A stretch of 64,000 bases of DNA from Arabidopsis thaliana (GCF_000001735.4 NC_003076.8:15503835-15567834), one strand, 5' to 3'. Positions 10,952-22,279 are shown, counted from the stretch's first letter. The notes: generated by a model from the letters alone, not told the origin. Program-made: numbers and translations.

Positions 10952-12329
10952 AACTATTATATATTGGACCTGTTCGTTTCTGTGTCGCCTAATTTGGTCA
11001 CTTTTAATTTTCATTGTATAGTTGAAAATACGTAGTTTGGGTTGGGAAGATAACATATAATTGCTTCGATCTAATTGGGTTGGACTTAGAATTAATGTCA
11101 CATTTTAAAACCAAAACCAAACGAATCTAAATATGTTCATGAGATCACAGTGGTTAGGCTTTAACCAAAAACATTCAGGCCTTCACACTAAACCAAAATG
11201 TTAAAATCCCGGTTAAGCTCAAACTTGTTGCACATGATAATCATGACGTGTCACAGCTGGAATTTCAATTTCTTTTTTTCGAAACATGTCTTAGTCTTGG
11301 AATCTTGATTTTTCAAATTTTGAATTTTTCTATATAGCGGAAAAAATTGGAGTTAGACCGTTTGAAGAAGAAGAAAAACCTCTACAAATCTCTCTATGAT
11401 ATCTCTCACTTTTTAGAAATCCCTAAATTTTAATTTTTTTTGCAAAATGTCTGGAGAAGTTTTTTTTTCTCCGGCGATCTTGCTTGGTTCACCGACGAAT
11501 TGTCGGCGACGATCATGATCCAGAAATGACGATCTCTCACTTCGTCTAGGTATATCGATTATCTGGTTAGTTATCAAACTCTCGAATTTAGGGTTTCTTT
11601 GAGGCAATTCCGATGATTATGAATTCTCAATTCCGATGATCTGTTTATGAATTGTGTTTCTCTGTTACTTGATTAGTTGATTCGATTACTGTTACAACAC
11701 CTCTCGTTCTTTGTTTATGTTACTTAATTTGTTCCATCGGTGTGTTAATCTTTTGGGGTTTGATTTGTCTCGATCAATTTTGTTATTTCCTCCTCAATAC
11801 CATCTACGATAGTTTTGTGATTCGTTTGATTTGGTTTTGTAAACGATCGCGAGATTGGGATATCTGTATTAGGTTTAGATTTTGTGAATGGGAATCAAAG
11901 ATCAAGTGGTGTTGTGATGCTCTGTATCTGGTATAGATTTTGTTCTGCATCACTGTGTTTCCGGTTTGGTTCTTGGTCTGATTCTTTTGGTTTACTTTTC
12001 TATTTTTTACAGATCGTTTTGCCTGAGAACAAGAAGAAGATGATGGTTCATCATAGTTAACCAAGGAAGCGGCTCTAATCTTAGTTATGTTAACAAACAC
12101 AAAGTGCCTTTGGTTTTGTTCAAATATTTGATCTATTCAATCTTTTTCTCCTCCTTGATCTTTTGATATTGGTCTTTGAATATGATGTTAAGTCACGTTT
12201 CTTCTTCAGGTGCAAAGTCCAGAGCCTAGAATGTGGCGTTTCTTAGAACTCAGAAAACAGAGAATTCTGGATTCGCAAATCAATTGAAGAATGTGTATAC
12301 TTACAGGCACTTATTCGTATACACGCCGG

Positions 12330-12589
12330 CATTCATACATTCATACATACATACACGCCATGCATTCATACATTCATATATACATACACGCCATGCATTA
12401 ATACATTCATGCATTCATACATTCATGCATTCATACATGCTTGCATTCATGCATCCATGCATTCATGCATCCATGCATTCATACATACACGCCATGCATT
12501 CATACATTCATGCATTCATACATACACGCCATGCATTCATACATGCTTGCATTCATGCATCCATGCATTCATACATACATGCATACATG
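12330..12589. repeat. CATACATT/CATGCATT microsatellite array 1
   Basis: A tract of tetranucleotide units CATA, CATT, CATG and CATC with a higher-order unit containing TACACGCCATGCATTCATAC repeated about four times. Because the period of 4 has no stop codon in any frame, all three plus frames are open and encode strings of His, Ser, Tyr, Ile and Thr; these are not genes. Confidence 0.9.
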
Positions 12590-13340
12590 GATTAGTTGCG
12601 TACTTGCTTCCCTTGCACCCTCATAATTGCTTCTTTGATTCTCTGTCTGATACTCTGTTTACTTACTTAAATACTTTGCTTGTTTGCTACTTTTTTTTCT
12701 TCTTCATTCCTTGCTTACTAATCAGCTTCCTTCTTTGGTTACTTGTGTGCTAACTCGATTCCTTATTTTTTTCTTTGATTCTGTCTTTACGTACTTGTTA
12801 CACGCATACTTCTATGCATCATATTTGCTTGTGCACATTCATAATTTCTTCTCTGTTTCTTTGATTATGTCTTTACGTACTTGTTACATGCATACATCTA
12901 TGCATCATATTTGCTTGTACACATTTATAATTTCTTCTCACTTGCATCCTTGATTCATTTTCTGATCCTTTCGCTTACATATTTTCTGCTTTCATTCCTT
13001 ACTTGATTGCTTTCTTCTTTTATTTTTTCTTCCTTGCTTAATTACCAGCTTCTTGGGTTGTTTGTTTCCTTTCTTGCTTCCTTGACTCTTTTGCTTACTT
13101 GCTTGCCTTTGTATTTTCTTCCTTAATTCCTTGGTTAATTGGCTTCCTTGTTTCATTGCTTACATGCTTGATTTCTTACATACTGTCTTTTTTTACTTAA
13201 TTCTTTGGTTAACTTGCTTTTCCTGTTTCTTTACTGTATTTCTTCCTTAACTACTGAACTTGTTTTAAAATTCTTACTTTCTATCCTTATCGCTTGGCAT
13301 ATTCTTATCTCAGTTTATTTTCCACTAAAATGTGTACTTT
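12590..13340. repeat. Decayed T-rich tetranucleotide tract after array 1
   Basis: About 750 bp of T-rich sequence dominated by four-base words CTTG, CTTC, TTAC, TTGA and TTGC in loose register, for example around 13060-13160. It looks like an old tetranucleotide expansion that has lost exact periodicity. A related tract follows the second microsatellite at 17480. Confidence 0.6.
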
Positions 13341-14660
13341 GCTTTAGATAGTACTAGGTTACTATTTGAAATTCTACAGATGGAGACTCTCAAAGGGTAC
13401 TTTTCCCTTTAACTTTCTCTCTTTGTTTCTAATTTTGTTTTTTAGTAGTTTTAATTGTTCAGGGTTTGACTCAAACCGTTTGAGAGCTTGGTGTTTACTT
13501 GCAACCACATTCTTGGATTCTCTAACACAAGGTTGTAAGGCTGAATATCGTGTGAATCAGATAAGGAATAACTATTTTAACTTATCTTGAATCAATATAC
13601 AATTATATTAATCGAAATAAGCTAGAGAAAGGTTTATTTGTCTGTGGTATAAGCAGTGGCATAAGTTGCTGGAAGAACTTGCACGATAGAGTAAAACAAG
13701 AATATCAACTAGCCACGAACTCCTACTTGTAAGTTGCCATTTCCAAATCTCAAGATAATTCTATTGGATCGGACAATTTGCCTTTGGTTATGTATGTATT
13801 GCTGGTCTTGTATACATTTGCACTGATGGAACACTGTTATTTGTAAACCGTTTTGGATTTTGTTAGCTTAAAGCACCGCAATCCGTAGCTGTGAAAAAAT
13901 GTGAGAGATCAAGTTCTAGAGAAAAACCAAAAGCTAAGCAAGATTCAGATTTGTGGAAGTAAAGCTTTTGCATGATAATTCAATAAAATCATATTCAGGT
14001 CTTGGTTTCTTTCTATGGTTTGGAACTTATATAGTATGTTCTACTAGTTTTTGTTGTCTTCTCAAATCGGACGCAAATAATGTCTCGGCGTGCCTCTCTT
14101 ATATGGATACACCATTCTGCTTATTTCAGATCTATCGCAATGGAGCATTAAAATGGTCGTGCGTCATATTTGCGTATGTTTCTTCAATCTTTCTTATTTC
14201 TTTTATGCTTAGTCTTTCGACTTACTTTCTCTTCTCTTCTTCAGACGTAGAAGATTATATTAGTCTCTCAAAAACAAATATTTTGTTTGAGTACTGTACT
14301 GATCAAACACCCATTGGTTTGCTTCACTTTTCACATTTCATTTTACTTTGATGCAGCCATTCGAGTCCAAAGTCAAGATCTATTTAGAGCAATCAAAATA
14401 CACATTTTGAAAAGAAGTAATTGTTTAATTTTGTTATTGAGAATTTACTTGAAGTTTTGTGTTTTCTTGAATTGGGAATTTTTTTTTTGCAGGTCTTCTT
14501 TCATCCTTGCACGGTGAAGAACAAAGACTCTGCTTCCCTTTCCAGGTTTCACTTTGATTTTTATCAGATATTTGTCTTTGTGCTAATATATGGTTATGAA
14601 GTTCTACTGTTTCAGATGGATTTCGTTAATAAGTGTTCATGGGATTAATACAACAATCTT

Positions 14661-15820
14661 CAGCATTAATACAATTTTTCTTTTCTTTCACTATAAAGGA
14701 TTCTTATTCGTTTGGTTGTTGAAAGATACCAAGAACTCTCATCAAAACTAGAGTACAATTTTCCATTGAAGTAGCAAGAGTAGATCTATGGAGGTGCTTT
14801 CCAGGCATGTTTTTACTATAACTTAATTTCATTTGTTTGATCCAACTTCAAAGCTTCATTGCTATAACTAATTTTTTCAAAACATTTCAGGATTTTGAAG
14901 TAACGTGAAGCTGAATATTGAAAATATGCAAAGACAAAAAGGTAACATATAGTTTTGACATGATATCTCTAACGATTATGCCACTTACATATCCATTAAT
15001 TAGTATTCAATAAGTAACTTTGCATCCGAAACGTATATAACCATCCTAGTACTATGTTACAACTTCTTAACTAACAATTGGAGTTCAGGGTGTAAAGAAA
15101 GATCAATCCTTTTATTTGGGATGCTTACTGTCCCTTTTCGGTTCGAATTACATAGTTTCAATGAGCGTCCAAGAAATTTGATTGGGATTTTCGCAGGCTC
15201 GAGCGGGAATCAGGGAGGTTCACTTCCATTGACTTACATCGACAGCAGAAGGCAGTAGTCAAGGTGCTCTCCTGATTAGGTGATGAATCTTCAACCTTAC
15301 CAACAAATGTCTTTTTTACCCTTTCTCTTTATACTAATTTTATTTTCCCAACAATGACCTTATCAAAAAGGTGGTGCTCTCGATAATTGACAAGTGTGGT
15401 CTTAGGTTGTTGGCTGTTGCTCTCGTTTGACATCGATACTCATAGTTTCAGTCTTCTTTTGTTTTTCTTTACTGCGTGGAAACAAATGTTCATTTGTTAG
15501 TGTTTTTATTTCCCTCCTTAGGTGGTGCTAGAGAAAACGAAGGAAAGCCTAGGTGCATGGTGCAACATATGGTAATTTGTTGGATTGTTGCCCCCAAGAC
15601 ATGAAAGTACTGAAACCATTGGAAGGGCTTTGACTCTCGGTGTTAACATCAAGATGATCACTGGTGAATTTGCTCACCCATTGATCGTGTTGTAATAATA
15701 ATACACCTTTGCCATTTTCCACTAACATTCTATTGGACGACGTAGGCCAGATAACCAGTTGTAAACTTGGAATGGGAATAAACATGTATCCATCTTCGGC
15801 TTTTCTTGGTACGCACAAGT
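14661..15820. other. Unassigned region with exon-like fragments
   Basis: Contains a plus-strand exon-like segment around 15198-15263, preceded by TTTTCGCAG and followed by GTGCTC. It reads LERESGRFTSIDLHRQQKAV in one frame. A minus-strand open frame at 15549-15842 (97 aa, beginning MGFVGSYHLCVPRKAEDG) has a plausible amino-acid composition but no family I recognise. These may be pieces of a decayed gene. Nothing else is supportable. Confidence 0.35.
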
Positions 15821-16093
15821 GGTAGGAACCAACAAACCCCATGGATGAATATGTCTCTCAAGTCTCAATGGTACATGTCATGAATATCTTTCAGTTGTCT
15901 TTGCGAGAACCAAATTGTCCTAAAATAGAGTTTCTGACACAGGTTGTAAGTTTTGTCACGTAAGAGACATGGAGAACATACCTGGCAGAGAATCAAGTGA
16001 ATTCCTCCAAAGAACTGATCAGATTAGAAAGAGCTAGTGTCTTGCGGCTGAATAGGTAAACATTCTTAGAATAAAACTACTAGCAAATTGGAA
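15821..16093. repeat. Duplicated block, copy A
   Basis: This block resembles 16936-17228 over most of its length. Shared landmarks include CACGTAAGAGACATGGAGAA (CGTAGAGAA in copy B), TTCCTCCAAAGAA, and TAGTGTCTTGCGGCTGAATAG followed by GTAAACAT or GTAAGCAT. Identity appears to be roughly 75-80 percent by eye. The sharp GTAA after GAATAG in both copies looks like a splice donor on the plus strand. The family is not recognised. Confidence 0.65.
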
Positions 16094-16480
16094 ATATGTT
16101 ATACCCATCTTTCTCAGATTTTTTCAGAATGGGAGATATGTAAAGGAAGGAACAAATACTTTTGACAAACTATTTAGGCCATCGTCAAAGATTTTGCAAC
16201 ATACACATCCATTAATTAGTATTCAGTAAGTAATCTTGCATCTATATAAATAACCAACCTAATACTTTGTCAGTAACAATCTCACTAAATGTTTGTATAA
16301 TTGTGTATGGTAGGTAGACAGTGGAAAGAAGTGTCTAAAGGAAACTTGAACCCAGATGTCTGCATAGAGGTAAATCCACATAAGATCTCACACCCTCGGC
16401 CAAGTTCACATCACACATTAGAATTATAGAACCTTGGTAAGTAGAATAAACCTACTTAACTACCTATGATAGTTTTCAAC

Positions 16481-16951
16481 TTAAAATCTGTGTGCATCGT
16501 GATTGAATTCTATAAACTCAATTTGATACATGCCAAAACGTTGATGTGAAATATGCAGACGTGTCTTTATTCGGTGGAGCATGGAATTCTTCTCATTGTA
16601 GATCGCTGCTTGACATTGTTTGACAATCCACTGGTCGACTCTCTTCACACAACTTACAATGAGCTCAAGGTAGGTTAATGAACTCGAGCTATGATTGTTA
16701 TCAGCTTCTTGCATATCCACATATACATCAATAAATTCCTTCATTCGTTGAACATATGTAGTTACAGAAAGAATGCAAGAACCAGAGTAAGAAACCGATT
16801 TCTGGAAAAGATAATTCAAAGAATCTATACAGGTATCGTATCTTCGTCTGTAGAGATTTAATATTTTGACTTTTCTCTTATAGCTTAAAAATGGGTGTGT
16901 TCGGCATTCTAAATCAATGTCACAAAGGAGACAAGCGGTAAGAACCACCAA
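16481..16951 (-). pseudogene. Unrecognised 156-codon open frame, possibly a gene remnant
   Basis: A 156-aa open frame begins MVVLTACLLCDIDLECRTHP and continues with RRRYDTCIDSLNYLFQ and SSSLTYLELIVSCVKRVDQW. It has mixed, protein-like composition, unlike the low-complexity frames nearby, but I recognise no family. The sequence just upstream on the minus strand (about 16936-16965) contains ATGGGGTTTGGTGGTTCTTA. This is parallel to the ATGGGGTTTGTTGGTTCCTA that starts the open frame at 15842, so the two are probably related copies whose frames have since diverged. Either could be a pseudogene fragment. Confidence 0.3.
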
Positions 16952-17228
16952 ACCCCATTGACGAAGATGGTCTCCTGGAAGGTAACTGTCCTAAAACAGA
17001 GATTAGCATGTTTCAGAAGTTTTTGTGAGAACCTTACTGTCCTATAACAGACAATTTATTTTGCCACATGTTGTAGATTTGGCACGTAAGAGACGTAGAG
17101 AACATACTTGTTGGAGCATCAAATGATTTCCTCCAAAGAAATTGATTAGATTGGGAAGACTAGTGTCTCGCGGCTGAATAGGTAAGCATGCTTGGAGCAT
17201 AACGGCTAGCGGCAATGTCCAACTGCCA
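16936..17228. repeat. Duplicated block, copy B
   Basis: Second copy of the block at 15821-16093, about 1.1 kb downstream in the same orientation. It lies immediately left of the second CATACATT microsatellite. A further shared segment, CATCCATTAATTAGTATTCA, occurs at about 14990 and 16208, suggesting that a unit of about 1.1-1.2 kb was duplicated in tandem and then diverged. Confidence 0.6.
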
Positions 17229-17287
17229 TTAGGAACAACCTGAAAATCTACATCGACCTCTTTGATAGCGTGATATAGTCATGTGTG

Positions 17288-17480
17288 CATGCATACATTC
17301 ATATGTGCATACATTCATACATCCATACATTCATGCATACATTCATACATTCATACATTCATACATTCATACATCCATACATGCATGCATACATTCATAC
17401 ATGCATACATTCATACATTCATACATCCATACATGCATACATTCATATATACATGCATGCTTACATTCATGCATGAATCT
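17288..17480. repeat. CATACATTCATA microsatellite array 2
   Basis: A purer CATACATT tetranucleotide array than array 1, in the same orientation. All three plus frames are open for the same reason (period 4, no stop) and are not coding. Confidence 0.9.
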
Positions 17481-18000
17481 ATGCATATTTGCTTTCTTGA
17501 TTTATTGATTGCTTATTTACTTATTTGATTTCTTAACTAGCTTGCTTGTTTTTTTTTTCTCTCTGTTTACTTACATTTATAACTTGTTTACTTCTTGTTT
17601 GTTTCTTTGATTATTTGATCGTTACTCACTCCATATTGCTTCATTTCATTTCTTAATCTGTGTGTTTACTTCCTTCTTATTCCCTTCATTGTTTGCTCAG
17701 ACCGTACATGCAATTCACTTGTTTACTTATCGTCAATTTCTTGATTTCTTTGATTATTTGGCAGTCGCTTATTCAACTGATTCATTCATGGCTTAGCTCT
17801 TTCACATGTTTCCTCTTTGATTCTTTGTATCTTTACTTCTGTAGTTGTTTTCTTACATGCTTACTTTACTTGTTTTATTGTTTCTTTCATTTTTTTGTTT
17901 ACTCACATCATTGTTTATTTATTTATTTGCTTCTATTTAGTTATATACTTCTTTCATTGTGTATAAATTTTTTGAATTTATACAAATGTACTCATATAAT
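17481..18000. repeat. Decayed T-rich tract after array 2
   Basis: About 500 bp of T-rich four-base words (CTTG, TTAC, TTGA, TTGT), very similar in style to the tract following array 1. The open frame 17660-18016 encodes Leu, Phe, Ser, Tyr and Cys runs produced by this composition. Confidence 0.55.
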
Positions 18001-18825
18001 TTTGACAACAATATGAAAAATCGAAACACTAATAAATATCCGAATAATCAAACCGAAACTGAAATATAAATATTATTTCAAAAGTTATTATTATAAATCT
18101 AAAAATATCAAAATAAATAAATCAAAAATACTAAAATACCTAAAATAACCGAAAAATCCAAAAATTAACAAAGTTTTTTTTCAAATCTAACCAATTCCTC
18201 ATATATAAAATACATGTATGGAGCCTCCAAACCTAAACTCTAAAACCATAATCTAACCTGAACTAGTACCCAAACGCCTAGGCCTAATAACGTATATGCC
18301 ACTTATAAAACTTTATAACATTTCCAAATTTTCATTAACTGTATAATAATTTATTATAGATGAATATAACACTTTAGCTAGAGATATTTCAAAAAAGGTC
18401 ACTCGGGATGGTAGAATAAGATCGTATCTATCTATAAGTGGACCTTTGTGGCTTCATTCTCTTAAGATATATTAGTCGACACATTATACATGTTAAATTA
18501 TATATATTAATATTAATTTGAATTGAAAGTAATAAATTATTATTGTTTTAGTTGATACAATAAAAGAAAATTTTAAAAACTCTTACCAAATATTAAATTA
18601 TTTTTGTTTCTACAAAATAACTCTAATTAGTCAATAGTTAATACAATTGAACAAAAAAAAAATAATTTGATATGTTTAAAAAGTATTAATAAAAGATAGT
18701 AAAAAATAGAAAATATTCAATAGTTTCTGAAATGAAAATAAATTTTTGTTTTAATTGTTTATATTAACTAAAACAATCGACATAAAAAATAATAATATTA
18801 ATATTGATGAGAGATATGGGTGCCT
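18001..18825. other. AT-rich spacer
   Basis: Very AT-rich DNA with no open frame of note, no splice-like structure and no recognisable repeat. Confidence 0.6.
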
Positions 18826-19346
18826 CGTCATCAACGGTGCAGAATCTCTGTTCTCTGAGTCGGACCCGTATTCGATCGATTTTGTGTCGACCGGACGGCA
18901 GCAGGATTAGCCGGTGAGAAATTCCAAACCAGCGGGTGGGTTAAAAAAGGGAAGGGAGCTAGGAAAAAGTTTCACTTTTCTTGAAGTGAACTATGGATCC
19001 TGCGCAGCGAATCTTCAGGTCAAGGTGGATGCTTCTGTGTCATATCGCTGCAAGTTGGTTACTACAAGAACTAGTCTTACCATAGTCCATAGATGGTTGT
19101 TTGAAGATTCCTCTGCAAGGTAAAGCTACGAAGGAGATGATCGAGCTTAACGTTGAGAAGTTCATTGATGTGGGAACAGTGGATCACCGCAGTGAAACTC
19201 CGTACTCAATTCCTAAATCGAAGCTGACTCTAGAGTATTTGAGAGACCATACTTATTTTCGTGCAAGAACCTCCATGATTGCAGCAGTTACAAGAATCCG
19301 ACATAAGATGTGTCTTGCGGCGAAGAATAGGGGCCGGACTGCATAA
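18826..19346 (+). pseudogene. Asparaginyl-tRNA synthetase fragment (pseudogene)
   Basis: Three short frames together match the N-terminal OB-fold anticodon-binding domain of plant cytosolic AsnRS: GEKFQTSGWVKKGK (about 18913-18954), GKSFTFLEVNYGSCAANLQV (about 18959-19018), and KIPLQGKATKEMIELNVEKF then TLEYLRDHTYFRARTSMIAA. The frame changes at least twice, near 18950 and near 19090. The similarity stops at about ARIRHKM with a stop at 19344-19346. The whole class II catalytic domain (motifs 1-3) is missing, so it cannot aminoacylate tRNA. It corresponds by position to the locus annotated in A. thaliana as AsnRS family. A short truncated protein could still be made from the last frame, with an ATG at 19101. 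Confidence 0.8.
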
Positions 19347-19700
19347 TACTATTATTTCAAGTTATTCACTGCCTAACTCTATTGTCTTGTTTATTTTAAC
19401 GTGTTAGCATTAGAACCCTAAGGTTCGATATATTACAGTGATCAATATGACAACATGTCATGTAAATGTAATTCCACTCTCCTTTTTTCTTCTTCTTGAT
19501 ATGTAATTCATTCTCTTTTCTTCTAATTCTAAACTTTTTTTTTTCCACTCATTCTAAACAATTAATAAACTCATTTCTTATAACTTTTTCCTTTTGAACC
19601 CAAAAAAAGAAACTTTTTTGACTAGAATCCGATCAACTATGGAAAAGGACTATTGTGAATAATCTCCTGAATTAACTAGAAAGTGCCAAGAGCTCCATTA

Positions 19701-20072
19701 ATTTTAACTGGATTCAAACATCAAGATCCCAAAAAGATGCAACACTTGTAATAATAATGATAAATTAGATTTTAACCGCGATACACCCTGAGACGATTTA
19801 TTTTCTAAAACTAGTGATTTTTAAATTAAATGATTATGCATTATATTGCAAATGACATCATGTTATAAAATATTTTTTTATATAAATATTTTAATATATA
19901 GTTTGCAATTGTTATAATTATATTATATGATATTTTGGAAGAGTTAAAAAAATACCAAACAAAGTTGATAGGTAAATCATAATTTTTAATCTTAACCATT
20001 TGTTTTAATTTTAACCAGATTCATTATTTTAACTGGATTCAAACATCAAGATCCTAAAAAGATGCAACACTT
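19701..20072. repeat. 47-bp direct repeats flanking a Helitron-like remnant
   Basis: A 47-bp sequence starting ATTTTAACTGGATTCAAACA occurs at 19701-19747 and again at 20026-20072, with one mismatch. Just inside the left copy, TTAGATTTTAACCGCGATAC (about 19768) resembles a mutated Helitron 3' end on the minus strand (CTAGATTTT then a CCGCGG stem). Helitrons do not create target duplications of this size, so the arrangement probably reflects a local duplication or unequal exchange. Confidence 0.55.
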
Positions 20073-20307
20073 CTAAAACTAATATAGATTAATCAAATCA
20101 AAACATTACTAAATCAAAAGTTGAGATCACAATCATTAGAACAAGTCAATCGAGCTAAAAATATCCAACAAATGTGTCAAACTTCCATATAACTCTGATC
20201 TCATGAACTAAATATGGATTAATCATCCTAATCTCCACTTAATCCGGAACACCCCATATTCCAACACTTTACTGACATGTGTCAGAAGATGAAAGCTCCA
20301 TGAGAGC

Positions 20308-20315
20308 TATATAAA
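20308..20315 (+). promoter_or_regulatory. TATA box of the LEA-like gene
   Basis: TATATAAA lies 100 bp before the start codon of the LEA-like gene at 20415. Thirty to forty bases further upstream, ACATGTGTC contains a CATGTG core, the MYC-type site seen in drought- and ABA-responsive promoters. Confidence 0.6.
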
Positions 20316-20414
20316 TTATGGAACCTTTGGAGGAACTTAACTCAATTCAATCTCATAATCACACTTTTATTCAAAGAAAATACTTAACTTTCTTTTCACT
20401 AAAGCTATTCGAAA

Positions 20415-20909
20415 ATGTCAAGCAACTCCCAGAACATTAGCTTCCAAGCTGGCCAGGCCAAGGGCCAAACTCAGGTAATCCTAAACTATAATATTATTAC
20501 TAGGGCCAATAAAAAATGATTAGGGCTCTAAAACTTAAAGTAACAAACGTTTATTCTTAAAACACTTATAATTTTTAAAGCAGGGGAAAAGTTTTTAAAT
20601 TAAGTATTTCAATAGCAATTTTGTCTGAGATTTTTTCTTGTAGTAATTAATTGGTTGATGGTGTTCAGGAGAAGGCTAGCACCATGATGGACAAGGCTAG
20701 CAATGCTGCCCAATCTGCCAAGGAGTCTCTCAAAGAGGTTCGTATAATCTAGATAATTTTCATGATTAATTAAATCGAATTCTTGTAATAGTATGGAACT
20801 AATTAAATTGTTTCATTTATAAACATTTGTATAGACCGGCCAGCAGATTAAGGAGAAGGCACAAGGAGCTACCGAATCAGTGAAGAACGCCACCGGCATG
20901 AACAAATGA
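20415..20909 (+). CDS. Small LEA-like (KIN/COR6.6-type) stress protein
   Basis: Three exons (20415-20474, 20669-20737, 20835-20909) encode 67 aa. The protein is hydrophilic and rich in Ala, Lys, Gln, Ser and Thr, beginning MSSNSQNISFQAGQAKGQTQ. It has LEA-style amphipathic segments MMDKASNAAQSAKESLKE and QQIKEKAQGATESVKNATG, and no hydrophobic core. This composition matches the KIN1/KIN2/COR6.6 and pollen LEA-like family, thought to protect membranes or proteins during dehydration and cold. The exon borders are clean GT-AG at phase 0. The promoter has a good TATA box and a CATGTG element. Expression in seed, pollen or stress is an inference from the family. Confidence 0.9.
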
Positions 20910-22192
20910 ATACAATAATCATATGATTCATTATGTTATTTTTTTTACGAATAAAAACAATAATTCATTTTTTGAAACCTAAAGATTAGGTTCAACGGTT
21001 TGATTATTCAGACTGTTGTTTCTTTCTTTCTTAATATTATTACTTCTTCTCTTGGATTTTTGTTTCTGTTTATTATCTCATGATCATGTAATCTTTGAGA
21101 TCCTTTTTCATTATAGAGATCTCTAATAAAATAGCATTGTCTTATGATCGTATTTTTCTTTTCTGCTTTCATTCAAATTATACGAAAATGTGGCTGAATT
21201 GGCATTATACCGGTATGGCATATGTCTTTTTGTTAGGGTGGAAAAAGAAAACGTATAACTGAAAAACCCTTCAAAGTAAACAAAAAAACAAAAATTGTTT
21301 TTATTAACTAATTCGTTTTATTAATGAGAAAGGCAATAACCCAAAAAAAAAATTCAAACCAAACCGCATCAAATAAATAAAAAGTTCTCATGATTTTACA
21401 TCTTATATAAATTATACTTAGTATGGCCACCATTTGAGATTTATTAGGAGGAAATATATAATGGATATTTGTATTATATCATGTATTTAAATAATGTTCC
21501 CTTCGCATGGCTCTCAAAGCCTCTTAATTAAGACAAAGTTGTTGACAAAAAAAAGAGACTATAAATCATTATTACTTACTTTTATAATTTATTAGGTAAA
21601 AAACAAATACAAAAATTTTCAGATGACAAAAGATACAAGAATATAAAATTAAAAATTAAGAAACTAAATATACAATCTTATATGTGAAAAAATGATACTA
21701 ACAATTGATTATATAAGTTATTATAAACTAAAGAAAAGATATATCTTGATACAACAAGTTTAGCTTCAACTACACAAATATTTTCACACAAAAAAAAAAC
21801 TACACAAATATTTAAACAATTCACTCAATGTTTTTTCTCTCTCTTGATTTACCTCATTCTTGCATATTCTTGTACATAATATTTTTGTTTTTAATGGATG
21901 TGGTTGGCGAAAAAAATAAACAATATTGTTTTGTTTAGAAAAATGTAAACATATGAAACTGGGTTACACAGTAATTTATATGTATCTTGTATACGGACTC
22001 GATAGAATTAACATAAACCAAAAAATCAATTATTCAAGAAAATTTCATCCTCATAAACACAGGATCTAAGCTTGGTAAGAAAAGAGATCAAAGAATCTCT
22101 TAAGTGTTCAAGAAAGAATAATTACTTTTAGGACAAAAACTCAGAAGGCAACTTGGCATCTAAAGACTGTGCAAAACTCTCACTTTTAGGTA
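20910..22192. other. AT-rich spacer
   Basis: Holds the LEA-like gene's 3' UTR and the GDU7 promoter. A poly-A-containing direct repeat, ACTACACAAATATTT, occurs at about 21769 and 21799. No gene is seen. Confidence 0.55.
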
Positions 22193-22279
22193 ATACGATA
22201 TAAATAAATAACCCCCACAAACTTGAGAAGAGAAAAGCTGGTGGAAGAGGAAAGATCAGATTTCAAGATCAACGAGGCA

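Larger units (their letters stand above)
11340..14660 (+). other. Putative spliced transcript of unknown function (possibly non-coding)
   Basis: The first segment (about 11340-11549) has the look of an Arabidopsis 5' leader: CT- and GAA-rich, then moderately GC-rich (TCCGGCG..., GTCGGCGACG), ending CGTCTAG|GTATATCG. A T-rich intron-like stretch follows, with an acceptor TTTTTTACAG|ATCG at 12012. More well-formed splice signals appear on the same strand: TTCTACAG|ATGG (13379), TTTGATGCAG|CCATTC (14357), TTTTTGCAG|GTCTTC with TTTCCAG|GTTTCA (about 14492-14545), and GTTTCAG|ATGGATTTC (14616). No open frame continues across these junctions for any length, and no protein family is recognisable. 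It may be a long non-coding RNA gene or a decayed protein gene. The exon assignments are tentative. Confidence 0.35.

Noticed and set aside
12330-12589. Regular repeats considered as a CRISPR array
   Set aside because: No unique spacers, period of 4, eukaryotic context; it is a microsatellite.
12233-12753. Several overlapping His/Ile/Ser-rich open frames
   Set aside because: Produced by the 4-bp microsatellite, which has no stop in any frame; the same happens at 17281-17528.
12330-17480. The two microsatellite tracts as long terminal repeats of one large element
   Set aside because: Sequence flanking the two tracts does not match, there are no TG...CA ends, and no internal element genes are visible.
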